A DNA stretch of 64,000 nucleotides from Desulfofustis limnaeus (GTDB lineage: Bacteria; Desulfobacterota; Desulfobulbia; Desulfobulbales; Desulfocapsaceae), in NCBI RefSeq assembly GCF_023169885.1, contig NZ_AP025516.1, positions 930,001-994,000 on the forward strand, in the 5' to 3' direction. Of this stretch, positions 43,008 to 50,721 are shown one piece after another (position 1 is the first letter of the stretch; each line of letters starts with the position of its first letter). The notes under the pieces are model-generated. The model made no database searches and had not been told where the DNA came from. It saw only the letters and a program-made list of their open reading frames with translations. The position numbers and the translations under genes are program-made.

Positions 43008-43847
43008 CTACGCTTTCTTGGCAATCACAGCAAATTCGTTGGAATTTCTATCATACGGTGTTCCCGCGACGTCCGAATAAATTCCTTCGATGGAAAATCC
43101 TGCCGCAACGAACTCCCGCTCCAAGTCCTCCAGGGTAAAATATTGCAGCCAGTTGTGCACCGTCCTGGTACGCCGCGGCTCGACAATCGTGTATTTGTCA
43201 AGAGCCACCTTCTCTCCGTAATATTTGAAGGTATTTAGAAAACCATAGTACTTGTGCGGCGACCAGAATCCGTTGAGCAGGTTTACTTCGTATGTCGCTG
43301 CCTCTTCTCTTTGGGCAAACGCCGCCAGGGAGTAAACATCGAGAAGGACCGAACCGCCAGGCATAAGGATCCTGTTGAATTTTACCAGGATTTCTCTTCT
43401 TTGTGTTGGGCTGAGGGCGCAGAAGTCACACATGATCATCAAGACAAGGTCGAATCGGTCTCGAGTTTCAAAATCAAGATAATTCTGCTGCACATAACTG
43501 ATGTCCAACCGTTCGCGAACCGCGACCGCCTTTGCATACTCGAGGGATCTGCCTGAGAAATCAATGCCTGTTACGTTTGCGCGGTGTTTGGCTAAGCGCG
43601 TTGCATACAATCCTGGACCACAGCCAAAATCCGCGATCTTCGTGTCCTGGCCGATGTTGAATGTGGACGCGATCCATTCCACCGATCGACTGATGAACTC
43701 AGCGTTTCGCGAAGAAATATCGATGGCCTCGTTGAGGTGGAAAGAAAGCATCTGCGCCCACGTATGGTCATCAGTCCATAGGTCACGCGCGGTGTAGAAT
43801 TCGAACGGTTCCGGCCGTTCGCTGATACTCTCTAAATCCTCAAACAT
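43008..43847 (-). CDS. Class I SAM-dependent methyltransferase
   Basis: 279 residues from ATG 43847. The SAM-binding motif IADFGCGPGLYATRLAKHRANVTGIDFSGRSLEYA (about 70-104) is complete. Later motifs include FDLVLMIMCDFCALSPTQRREILVKFNRILMPGGSVLLDVYS (about 133-174). The N-terminal part LWTDDHTWAQMLSFHLNEAIDISSRN is shared with a family of uncharacterised methyltransferases. The substrate is unknown. The ribosome site is weak (AAAGTG). A truncated MITE-like copy lies just upstream. Confidence 0.88.
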   Translation of the reverse strand: MFEDLESISERPEPFEFYTARDLWTDDHTWAQMLSFHLNEAIDISSRNAEFISRSVEWIASTFNIGQDTKIADFGCGPGLYATRLAKHRANVTGIDFSGRSLEYAKAVAVRERLDISYVQQNYLDFETRDRFDLVLMIMCDFCALSPTQRREILVKFNRILMPGGSVLLDVYSLAAFAQREEAATYEVNLLNGFWSPHKYYGFLNTFKYYGEKVALDKYTIVEPRRTRTVHNWLQYFTLEDLEREFVAAGFSIEGIYSDVAGTPYDRNSNEFAVIAKKA

Positions 43848-43866
43848 TATCACTTTCACTACTGAT

Positions 43867-43925
43867 GAGGAGCTTGAAAAATTGCCATTTCGTTCAGTCT
43901 CATCGTTGCACAACCCTGTATAGTG
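43867..43925 (+). repeat. Truncated MITE-like element copy 6
   Basis: Begins GAGGAGCTTGAAAAATTG and follows the family through the CATCGTTGCACAA segment for about 55-60 bp, then diverges. The right half is missing. Confidence 0.7.
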
Positions 43926-44296
43926 CATATGCGCAGCGCTTTGCATCCCGAGTTCATAGTGTTGTCAGCCAACTCTATTCTGATGCTATTCTGCGACCAA
44001 ATGGTCGAATTCGTGGTTAGTACTTATTTCGGGTGATGGAAGCTCATAATTACGAGATCATCACCGTATAAAAATCATGCCAAAAAGCGGTATCCTGGTT
44101 TGAGAGTCTTCCTTCCTATTGCGCTATGGCAGAGAATTGTCAGGACAATCTTGGAAAATATCGCATTGTTAGGGTAGTCGCAACACAAAACACCTCTGCT
44201 CTCGAGGAGACTAATAATTACAAACTAACCACTGAGGCGAAGTTCGCCTCAGTGAGAGAAACCGTTATTTAGACCTTGAAAAGAGGGAGTGGAATA
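43926..44296. other. Gene-free AT-rich region before the recombinase remnant, with a strong hairpin
   Basis: About 370 bp with no gene. It contains an inverted repeat (CACTGAGGCGAA and TTCGCCTCAGTG around 44231-44255) that could be a terminator or recombination-site remnant. In an integron-like reading this is where an attI site would lie; I could not identify one. Confidence 0.5.
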
Positions 44297-44836
44297 GTGG
44301 ATGAACGGTATGACGATGCCAAATTCGGTGAGTTCTTGCTGAAAAGCGGCTTGGTAAACCCGGTAAGGAGGTACATCTTGTTCGATGGGTGGGATTGTTT
44401 TTCCGGCTCAAGGGCAAATGGCCAAACCATTTATGGCATGAACAGCTTGAATTCTTTACGAGTCACCTGGTCAATGACCGTAACCCTCCTCAATGGCAGG
44501 ATGTGCCGGCGGAACAGGCAGTGAGGTGATTCTTCACCAATGATCATGGCCACACCAATAAACCGAAATCTTTGGTAGAGATTGGCGAACACGGTGCGTT
44601 CTAGCGCGAAGCGGCGCTTCAGGAATGTCTGACCTCGTTGCGGCTCAAAAGATATGCGCGAAGAACCGAAGAGACATATTTCATCTGGATTCGAGATTAC
44701 TTTCGCTTCGCTCAAGCTCGGTGTCATTTTTGTCCAAAGGGGAAGGTCCTTTCTGACAGTCGATATCTCAAAGATTATCTTGTATATCTTGCCATGGGGA
44801 GAAACGTTTCCGTCCGGGACGCAATACCAGACTTTA
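44297..44836 (+). pseudogene. Decayed tyrosine recombinase (integron-integrase-like), N-terminal part only
   Basis: Joining frames gives an N-terminal tyrosine-recombinase region: FGEFLLKSGLV, then after a frameshift near 44356 KPGKEVHLVRWVGLFFRLKG, WHEQLEFFTSHLVNDRNPP, QWQDVPAEQAVR, and finally SLRLKRYARRTEETYFIWIRDYF with YLVYLAMGRNVSVRD. The last part matches the SAM-like core-binding domain of integron-type integrases (RLKHYSYRTEQSY.. and FLSHLAVERNVS patterns). In-frame stops occur at 44527 (TGA) and in the CACGGTGCGTTCTAG stretch near 44600. The catalytic domain with R-H-R-Y is absent, the sequence ending at the MITE-like copy 5. It is transcribed away from the accessory genes to the left. 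Confidence 0.7.
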
Positions 44837-44983
44837 GGGATCCTTGAAAAATTGCCATTTCGCCCGACCTCATCGTTGCGCAATCACATTTTATCCTCGG
44901 AATATCATGTACATGCCTCCGGTGAAATGATCTTGCGCGCCTCGATCTTGAACGAAATTTCGAATTTTTCAAGCTCCCCTTTA
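44833..44983 (+). repeat. MITE-like element copy 5 with TTTA target duplication
   Basis: Element 44837-44979 (143 bp), starting GGGATCCTTGAAAAATTG and ending TTTTTCAAGCTCCCC. It is flanked by TTTA (44833-44836 and 44980-44983; the match extends to CTTTA). It sits at the end of the recombinase remnant. Confidence 0.87.
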
Positions 44984-45195
44984 TACTCACGTGGTGAAGG
45001 TTCTCCGCACGGCGGTCGTCAGTCCGCTGGACCGTCTTGCCGACTCTGACGGCTCTCAAACCAAGATGGAGCGTCTCTGACATCCGGCAAGGACTCGAAT
45101 CGAATTCGCCGGTCGATCATGATAACGGCCCTGTGTTTTCCCGTGTTGAGATGCTATAGTGTGTTCATCGTTGCTTATTTTCGAAAGGATGGGGG

Positions 45196-45450
45196 ATGGA
45201 CTCGCAGAAACAGGAAATCGTGCTGCAGGTGTTCTTCTACGGCGGATTGATCTTGCTCGCCATGCTGGTCATGCTTTGCGGGCTTGGATTGGCGTTTGGC
45301 AGCCGCAGGGTCAGCGTGTTCGGTTTCTGGGGGGCGCTGGTCATGCTGGGGGTGCTGGGGCTGTTGTTCAGGAAGATACGTGGTGTGAGCAGTAAGCGAC
45401 GGTCTGATATGGTTTCGCGGGGGCAGGGGAGAGGCGCTGGTGGGAGGTGA
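45196..45450 (+). CDS. Small membrane protein of unknown function
   Basis: 84 residues with two predicted membrane helices (about 10-32 and 42-58) and a strongly basic C-terminal tail (KIRGVSSKRRSD...). AAGGATGGGGG precedes the ATG at good spacing. No family is recognised. It lies 45 bp upstream of an AEC-family transporter gene on the same strand, so it may be co-transcribed. Confidence 0.65.
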   Translation: MDSQKQEIVLQVFFYGGLILLAMLVMLCGLGLAFGSRRVSVFGFWGALVMLGVLGLLFRKIRGVSSKRRSDMVSRGQGRGAGGR

Positions 45451-45495
45451 ACCGGCAGGGAGAGAGGCACTTTCGCCGAGCGTAGCCGGGTGAGC

Positions 45496-46413
45496 ATGCA
45501 GGCGATCGTCGCCACCTTTCTCAATCCCATCCTGCCGGTGTTTGCCATCATGCTCGTCGGCCTGCTGTTTGGCCGGCGTGGGTTCTTTGATGCGGCGGCC
45601 GCGCAGGCCATCAACCGCTTCGTCTTCTACGTGGCGGTGCCGGCGCTGCTTTTTTCGTTGTTGTCCCGGGCCGGTTTCGACCAGGTCGACTGGCGGTTGC
45701 TGGCCTTCTACTTTCTGTCCGAGATGATTCTCTATGGCGCCGGTGCGCTGGCTGCCCGTTTTGTGTTTCGGCGTGAGAGGGGCGAATCCCTGCTGATCGG
45801 GATGGCCTGCTGTTTCGTCAACCATGTCTTTTTCGTCCTGCCCATCGCCCAGTTTCTGTACGGTGAGGTGGCGGCGGTGCCGATTACCGCGGTGATCGTC
45901 GTCGACACCACGTTGATCTTCGCCGGTACTATCATCGGTTTGGAGATCGCTTCGCATCGTGACGAGCCGCTCTGGCGGGTGTGGCGGTTTTTCGTGCGCA
46001 ATCCGGTGCTGGTGGCCATCTCGCTCGGGCTTGCGGTTAATCTGCTCGGGTTCGAGGTGCACGAGGGGGTCATGACCTTCTGCGTCTTCACCGGCAACGC
46101 CGCGGCGCCGGCCGCTTTATTCTCGCTCGGGGTGATTCTGGCCGGGGCGGCCGGGAAGGGGCTGGACGGGGTGGCGGTCACCGCCACCGGCATGAAGGTA
46201 TTGTTGCATCCACTGGTGGCCTGGCTGCTGTTCAGGGGGATAAGCGGTCTTGACACCGTCAGCGGCGACGCCACCCTGCTGATAGCCGCCGGTCCGTGCG
46301 GGGCCATGCCCTTCGTGCTGGCCTTGCAGTATAACATCGCCTCGGCGAGCATCGGCCGGGCGATTGTCTATTCCACCGTGGCCTCGCTCTTTACCTTGGC
46401 GCTGCTCGCCTGA
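45496..46413 (+). CDS. AEC (auxin efflux carrier) family transporter
   Basis: 305 residues with about ten hydrophobic segments arranged as two five-helix halves. The family pattern is visible at the N-terminus (FLNPILPVFAIMLVGLLFGRRGFFD) and in AAQAINRFVFYVAVPALLFSLL, with the second half showing NAAAPAALFSLGVIL and AAGPCGAMPFVLALQYN. It is likely a secondary transporter for organic acids such as malate. The start at 45496 is preferred over the GTG two codons earlier. Downstream is an alpha/beta hydrolase gene. Confidence 0.89.
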   Translation: MQAIVATFLNPILPVFAIMLVGLLFGRRGFFDAAAAQAINRFVFYVAVPALLFSLLSRAGFDQVDWRLLAFYFLSEMILYGAGALAARFVFRRERGESLLIGMACCFVNHVFFVLPIAQFLYGEVAAVPITAVIVVDTTLIFAGTIIGLEIASHRDEPLWRVWRFFVRNPVLVAISLGLAVNLLGFEVHEGVMTFCVFTGNAAAPAALFSLGVILAGAAGKGLDGVAVTATGMKVLLHPLVAWLLFRGISGLDTVSGDATLLIAAGPCGAMPFVLALQYNIASASIGRAIVYSTVASLFTLALLA

Positions 46414-46532
46414 TCGGCAGTTGCCGTGCGGCCGGCCTCGAGGCATGGTCATGGCCGGCGATCCATGCTAGAATGATGCGTCGGGGCCGGTACTGCGGGT
46501 CCGCGAACCACTACTATCAGCAAGGGGGTATC

Positions 46533-47324
46533 ATGACGACGCTCATTAGGGCCAATGGCATCAGCATCAACTACCGGTTGGAGGGGCCCGAGAACGCCTC
46601 GGTGGTGATGCTCAGCAATAGTCTCATGTCCAACTACACCATGTGGGACGACCAGATGGCGATGCTCACCGAGTCGTTTCGCGTGCTGCGCTACGACCAG
46701 CGCGGTCATGGCGGCACCGAGGCGCCGGCCGGCCCGTATACCATCGAACTGCTCACCGAGGACGTTCGGGCCTTGCTCGATGCACTGGAGATCGACGCGG
46801 TTCATTTCGTCGGTCTGTCCATGGGCGGGTTCACCGCCCAGATGCTGGCCCTGGAGTATCCGGAGCGGGTACTGTCGCTGTCGCTCTGCGATACGGCCTG
46901 CGCCATGCCCCCCAAATCGTTGTGGGACGAGCGGATCAGGATCGGTCGGACGGACGGGATGGCGGCGCTGATGACGGCCACGCTGGAGCGCTGGTTCACG
47001 GCGTCTTTCCGCCAGACGGGGGATCCCCGGCTGGCCAAAGTGCGGGAGATGATTCTCGGCACCCCGTTGGCCGGCTATGTGGGCTGCGCCGAGGCGATCC
47101 GGGATATGGATATCTGCGAACGGATCGGATCGATCACGAAACTGACCCTGGTCCTGGTGGGTGAGGACGACCCGGCCTGCCCGCTCTCTTCGGCGCAGGT
47201 GCTGCATGAGCGGATCGGCGGCTCGCGGCTGGTGATCATCCCGGCCGCCGCCCACCTGCCCAACATTGAGCAGACCGAGGCCTTCAACCGGGAATTGCGC
47301 TTGTTTTTACGGCAGGTAACCTGA
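46533..47324 (+). CDS. Alpha/beta hydrolase, 3-oxoadipate enol-lactonase-like
   Basis: 263 residues. Alpha/beta-hydrolase fold with oxyanion strand VVMLSNSLMSNYTMWDDQM (about 28-46), nucleophile elbow GLSMGGFTAQ (serine about 98), acid residue in VGEDDPACPL (about 214) and catalytic histidine in AAAHLPNIEQ (about 243). The RYDQRGHGGTEAPAGPYTIELLTEDV segment matches PcaD-type enol-lactonases, but no other aromatic-degradation genes are nearby, so the substrate is open. GGGGG lies 7 nt before the ATG. Confidence 0.9.
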   Translation: MTTLIRANGISINYRLEGPENASVVMLSNSLMSNYTMWDDQMAMLTESFRVLRYDQRGHGGTEAPAGPYTIELLTEDVRALLDALEIDAVHFVGLSMGGFTAQMLALEYPERVLSLSLCDTACAMPPKSLWDERIRIGRTDGMAALMTATLERWFTASFRQTGDPRLAKVREMILGTPLAGYVGCAEAIRDMDICERIGSITKLTLVLVGEDDPACPLSSAQVLHERIGGSRLVIIPAAAHLPNIEQTEAFNRELRLFLRQVT

Positions 47325-47345
47325 AAGAAATAAGGGGGATGGCGG

Positions 47346-47394
47346 TTGTGTCGGTGCCATGGTGCGGGGCATCTGTACCATGGCACCAACACAA
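47346..47394. repeat. Long imperfect inverted repeat between convergent genes
   Basis: Arms of 18 bp (TTGTGTCGGTGCCATGGT and ACCATGGCACCAACACAA; one mismatch) around a 13-nt spacer, between the hydrolase and osmC-like gene ends. It may serve as a bidirectional terminator, although there is no T-run. A 15-nt piece of one arm (TGTTGGTGCCATGGT) recurs at 34665-34679. Confidence 0.7.
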
Positions 47395-47404
47395 GGTGTT
47401 GAGG

Positions 47405-47974
47405 TTATTTGTCAAGCTGGACGCTCACCGGAACGGCACGGGTGATGGTGTCGTAGACGGGCGAATAGGTCGGTCCGAGTTTGACCAGTTCTTCAAGTTT
47501 TTCCGGAGGGGCGTCGGCATCGATCTTGACGAACATCCGGATCTGTTTGTAACCGCGCGGTACGTCATCGCGAATTCCCAGAAATCCCTGGAGATCCAGA
47601 TCTCCCTCCAACCGTGATTCCATGGCGTTGATGGTGATGCCCCGGGCGGCGGCGTGATAGACGATGGACGTCGTCACGCAGGCGGCCAGGGCGGTGAGGA
47701 CGTATTCCACCGGGTTCGGGCCATGGTCCTCGCCGAGCAGGACCGGCGGCTCATCGGCGTCCAGCGTGAACGGTTCGGGCCGTTGGTGATCCTGCTGGGT
47801 GCCGTAGAAGTTCTGAATGGTAGTGCGGTTATGACCGCCGCCCATCCAGGTGTTGTTGGCCCTGAAGCGAAAGGTTGCCACCACCGGTGCCCGTTTGACG
47901 GTGTCGATGGTTCCGTACAATTTGTCGACGTCGACGCCATTGACCAGGGTGCTGCTGACTTGTGCCTGTTGCAT
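47405..47974 (-). CDS. OsmC family protein
   Basis: 189 residues with the OsmC fold: FRANNTWMGGGHNRT (N-terminal strands), LLGEDHGPNPVEYVLTALAACVTTSIVYHAAARGI (the central helix with the second conserved cysteine, about 100) and the C-terminal VYDTITRAVPVSVQL. The first peroxidatic cysteine is not evident, so it belongs to the OsmC/YhfA-like branch rather than typical organic hydroperoxide reductases. GGAGG is placed 7 nt before the ATG at 47974. A sigma-54-like promoter may drive it. Confidence 0.87.
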   Translation of the reverse strand: MQQAQVSSTLVNGVDVDKLYGTIDTVKRAPVVATFRFRANNTWMGGGHNRTTIQNFYGTQQDHQRPEPFTLDADEPPVLLGEDHGPNPVEYVLTALAACVTTSIVYHAAARGITINAMESRLEGDLDLQGFLGIRDDVPRGYKQIRMFVKIDADAPPEKLEELVKLGPTYSPVYDTITRAVPVSVQLDK

Positions 47975-48051
47975 TGTCGTATCCTCCATGCTGGATGATG
48001 AGGTGTTTGTTGCTGTGACCCGCTGTTCCGGCGGGGACTTGCCCTAGCTAT

Positions 48052-48068
48052 TACAGGAACCGTGCCAA
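48052..48068 (-). promoter_or_regulatory. Possible sigma-54 promoter upstream of the osmC-like gene
   Basis: On the minus strand, TTGGCACG gives a perfect -24 element, followed at GG-N10 spacing by GT instead of the consensus GC. It lies about 80 bp before the ATG. The -12 deviation makes it tentative. Confidence 0.4.
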
Positions 48069-48159
48069 GGCGTGAAAAAATATTTTTCCCATTGATAACG
48101 ATGTGATAATGGCTATTTGGGGGGTCATCGCGAGAAACGAACTATCGTCAGTCGCGAAC

Positions 48160-48194
48160 TTTCGTGAGTGGCTCTGACGACATTTCGTGACTGG
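48160..48194. promoter_or_regulatory. Direct repeat resembling an upstream activator site
   Basis: TTTCGTGAGTGG (48160-48171) and TTTCGTGACTGG (48183-48194) are 12-mers with one mismatch and a 23-bp period, close to two helical turns. Related TCGCGA-type sequences occur at 48128 and 48152. They lie about 100 bp upstream of the possible sigma-54 promoter and next to the end of a sigma-54 activator gene. Confidence 0.45.
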
Positions 48195-48272
48195 TGCCGG
48201 GGATTGGTGGCGTGGCGGATCGGAGTGCCGGGGAAAAGTCGTTTCCTTGCCTGCCAGGCGGCGCCGGAACGG

Positions 48273-50216
48273 TCAGTGCGGTCGGCGGATGCGCAGCGCT
48301 TTCAACCGTGATTGCAGCGTCGAGGGCGGGATGCCGAGCAATCGCGCGGCGCCGTGCTCGCCGGCTATCTTCCAGTGGCATCGGTGCAGGGCCTGGAGCA
48401 GGTTGTCCCGCTCCAGCTGTTGCAGCTGGGCAATGGTCATGACCGAGCCGGTGGTGTCGTCTTGTGGCGTTGTCCGGTCCGGCTGGGAAGGAGCACCCGT
48501 GGTCTGCGGCAGGGCCTGGTCGATAATGAGCCTGCCGTGTTGGGCGGTGATAATGGCACGTTCAATGACATTTTGCAGCTCCCGCACGTTGCCCGGCCAT
48601 TCGTAGGCGCGCAAACGCTGCAGGACGTCGCTTGATAGGGGAGCGAGCCGTTTGCCCATGCGAGCGGCAAAGGAGGCGGCGAAGGAGTTGGCGAGCAGGT
48701 CGATGTCGGTTCCGCGCTCACGCAGGGGCGGGATGGTGATCGGGAAGACGCTCAGCCGGTAATAGAGATCTCGGCGAAAGGCGCCTTGCTCGATCCGATC
48801 CAGGAGGTCCCGGTTGGTTGCGGCGATAACCCGGACATCGACGGTGCGGGTGCGGGAACTGCCGACCGGGGAGAACTCCCCTTCCTGCAGGACCCGCAAC
48901 AGTTTGGCCTGCATCTCCAGGTTCAACTCGCCGATCTCGTCGAGGAAGATGGTCCCCTTGTCGGCGAGGCTGAAGCGGCCTTCACGCTGCTGCGTGGCCC
49001 CGGTAAAGGCCCCCTTTTCGTGGCCGAAGAATTCACTTTCCATCAATGCTTCGGGAATTGCCGCACAATTGACGGTGATCATCGATCGACTGCGGCGTTT
49101 GCTGGCGGCGTGGATGGCCCGGGCGAACAACTCCTTGCCGGTGCCGGTCTCGCCGTAGAGCAGCACCGTGGAGTCGGTCGGCGCCACCTCGGACACCAGA
49201 TGCAGCGCCTCGCGCACCGGCCTGCTGGTGCCGATGATGTCGCCGTGGCCGGAGAGCAGGTGGAGCTCGTCGCGCAGGTAGGTAGTCTCTGCGCGCAGGC
49301 GGGCGATGGCCTGTTCCGCTTCGACCCGCTCGTTGATATCGCGCAGGATGAGGACGTAAGACGGCGGATCCCCGCTGTCGATCAATGACAGGGTCGCCTC
49401 GGTGCGCAATGTGTGGCCCTGTCGGCACAAAGCGGTGAGCCCCTCCGGAATCCACACGCTGCGCGAACCCGGGGGCTTGGTGTGCAGGTCGGCGACGATT
49501 CGCTCTAGGCGTTCCCGGTCGGGGGGAACGAGCAGTGCCGTGAAGCTGGTGCCGAGCAACTCGTTGCCGTCGTTGCTGAAGAGTTTCCTGGCGGCGCTAT
49601 TGACCATGGTGACGGCAAAGGCTTGGTCCAGTTCGATGATCGCATCCAGGGCGCCGTCGAAGACGCCGCGCAGTTTTGCCTCGCGGAGCCGCGCTTTTGC
49701 CTCGGCCCTGAGCCGGAGCAACTCGGCGGTGGCCCGGGCGGCGAAGATGCGAAACAGGGAGAGGCTGCGCAGCGATGCGGGAATCGGCCGGGTATCGACG
49801 ATGGCCAGGTTGCCGAGAACTCTGTTGTCCGGGTCGAGCAGGGGAAAACCGATGTAGCTCACCGCCCCGATTACCGGCAGATCAGGATCTTCCGGGAACA
49901 GCTCCACCACCCGTTCGGGAATGTGCAGGTAAGTCTTGTCCCTGAGCAATTTCTCGCAGGGAGTTCCTTGAACGGCATACTCGTAATCTTCCACATAGCG
50001 GTCACCGAGCCAGAAGGCCAGGGATCGGAGTCGATGCGTCTTCTCCAGGTATTCGGTGACCCAGGCGCCGTGGGTCCTCAGGGCGATGCTGAGGTTCTTG
50101 ACCAGCGCCCGGAAGAAGCCCGAGCCAGTTTCCGCCGCCGTACCGTCGCTGATGGTGCGCAACAGCATATCTTCTGCGGCTGGTACTGCCGGGTATCTGC
50201 CGGGCTGATTCTCCAT
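48273..50216 (-). CDS. Sigma-54-dependent transcriptional activator (GAF-PAS-AAA+-Fis)
   Basis: 647 residues from ATG 50216. A GAF-like domain (about 20-175) and a PAS domain (about 190-310) precede the AAA+ domain, with Walker A GETGTGKELFARAIH (about 357), the sigma-54 contact loop GAFTGA (about 402), Walker B GTIFLDEIGEL and the arginine finger region RRDLYYRLSVFPI. A Fis-type helix-turn-helix (HWKIAGEHGAARLLGIPPSTLQSRLKAL) closes the protein. It resembles FhlA-like regulators that sense small ligands through GAF. It lies at the end of the cys/met operon direction and faces the osmC-like promoter. The frame is open to 50342, but the start there has no support. Confidence 0.92.
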   Translation of the reverse strand: MENQPGRYPAVPAAEDMLLRTISDGTAAETGSGFFRALVKNLSIALRTHGAWVTEYLEKTHRLRSLAFWLGDRYVEDYEYAVQGTPCEKLLRDKTYLHIPERVVELFPEDPDLPVIGAVSYIGFPLLDPDNRVLGNLAIVDTRPIPASLRSLSLFRIFAARATAELLRLRAEAKARLREAKLRGVFDGALDAIIELDQAFAVTMVNSAARKLFSNDGNELLGTSFTALLVPPDRERLERIVADLHTKPPGSRSVWIPEGLTALCRQGHTLRTEATLSLIDSGDPPSYVLILRDINERVEAEQAIARLRAETTYLRDELHLLSGHGDIIGTSRPVREALHLVSEVAPTDSTVLLYGETGTGKELFARAIHAASKRRSRSMITVNCAAIPEALMESEFFGHEKGAFTGATQQREGRFSLADKGTIFLDEIGELNLEMQAKLLRVLQEGEFSPVGSSRTRTVDVRVIAATNRDLLDRIEQGAFRRDLYYRLSVFPITIPPLRERGTDIDLLANSFAASFAARMGKRLAPLSSDVLQRLRAYEWPGNVRELQNVIERAIITAQHGRLIIDQALPQTTGAPSQPDRTTPQDDTTGSVMTIAQLQQLERDNLLQALHRCHWKIAGEHGAARLLGIPPSTLQSRLKALRIRRPH

Positions 50217-50316
50217 GGCGTCTCGGTGGCTGGAGAAGAAAAGGGTTGTTCTTCTTTGATAAGCACGGTCGGCGCGATAATCCAGCCGACAATGGGATAA
50301 GCCGGGCGTGAGCACT

Positions 50317-50721
50317 TCAGCGCACGGCGGTGAGGTGGGCACGGCTGCCGCGTCGTTCCAGGGTGATGGTCAGCGTCTCGCCGGTCCCTTTGTCGATGAT
50401 GGTTGTCGCTTCCGTGGTGACGAACCGTCGATGGTACGAGGTGCTGTGGCTGGAAACGGTAGTGCCGACGGTATCCCGGCACCAGACGATAACCGCACCG
50501 ACCCGGTCGAACTGCACGGTGTATGGACCGGAGCACTGGCGAAACCCTTCCGGCGTGACCTCGGTAAGGTGGTATACGGCCCCTTCCCGCCGCTCCAGTT
50601 TCTTGACGCCGTCCTTTATCTGATAGGCGATCCGCGTGGCCCCGTCGCTGAACAGATCGCAGGCGGCCGTCGGCAGGCAAAAAAGAAGCCCGAGCAGGAG
50701 CAAACGCCAGGGGCGGTGCAT
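50317..50721 (-). CDS. Small predicted lipoprotein
   Basis: 134 residues. The N-terminal signal [21 protein letters not shown] ends in a lipobox (PTAAC, cysteine 21), so the mature protein should be lipid-anchored. The rest has two cysteines (RQCSGPY and VIVWCRDT) that might form a disulfide, and predicted beta strands. No family is recognised. The start overlaps the cysK stop by one base, so it is translated with the sulfur amino acid operon. Confidence 0.72.
   Translation of the reverse strand: MHRPWRLLLLGLLFCLPTAACDLFSDGATRIAYQIKDGVKKLERREGAVYHLTEVTPEGFRQCSGPYTVQFDRVGAVIVWCRDTVGTTVSSHSTSYHRRFVTTEATTIIDKGTGETLTITLERRGSRAHLTAVR

Noticed and set aside
38010-44300. attC recombination sites between the small accessory genes
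   Set aside because: Gaps were read on both strands for paired RYYYAAC/GTTRRRY cores; none was convincing, so no attC feature is reported.
44431-44883. 150-codon minus-strand frame antisense to the recombinase remnant
   Set aside because: No recognisable domain. It runs through the MITE-like end and is explained by reduced stop frequency.
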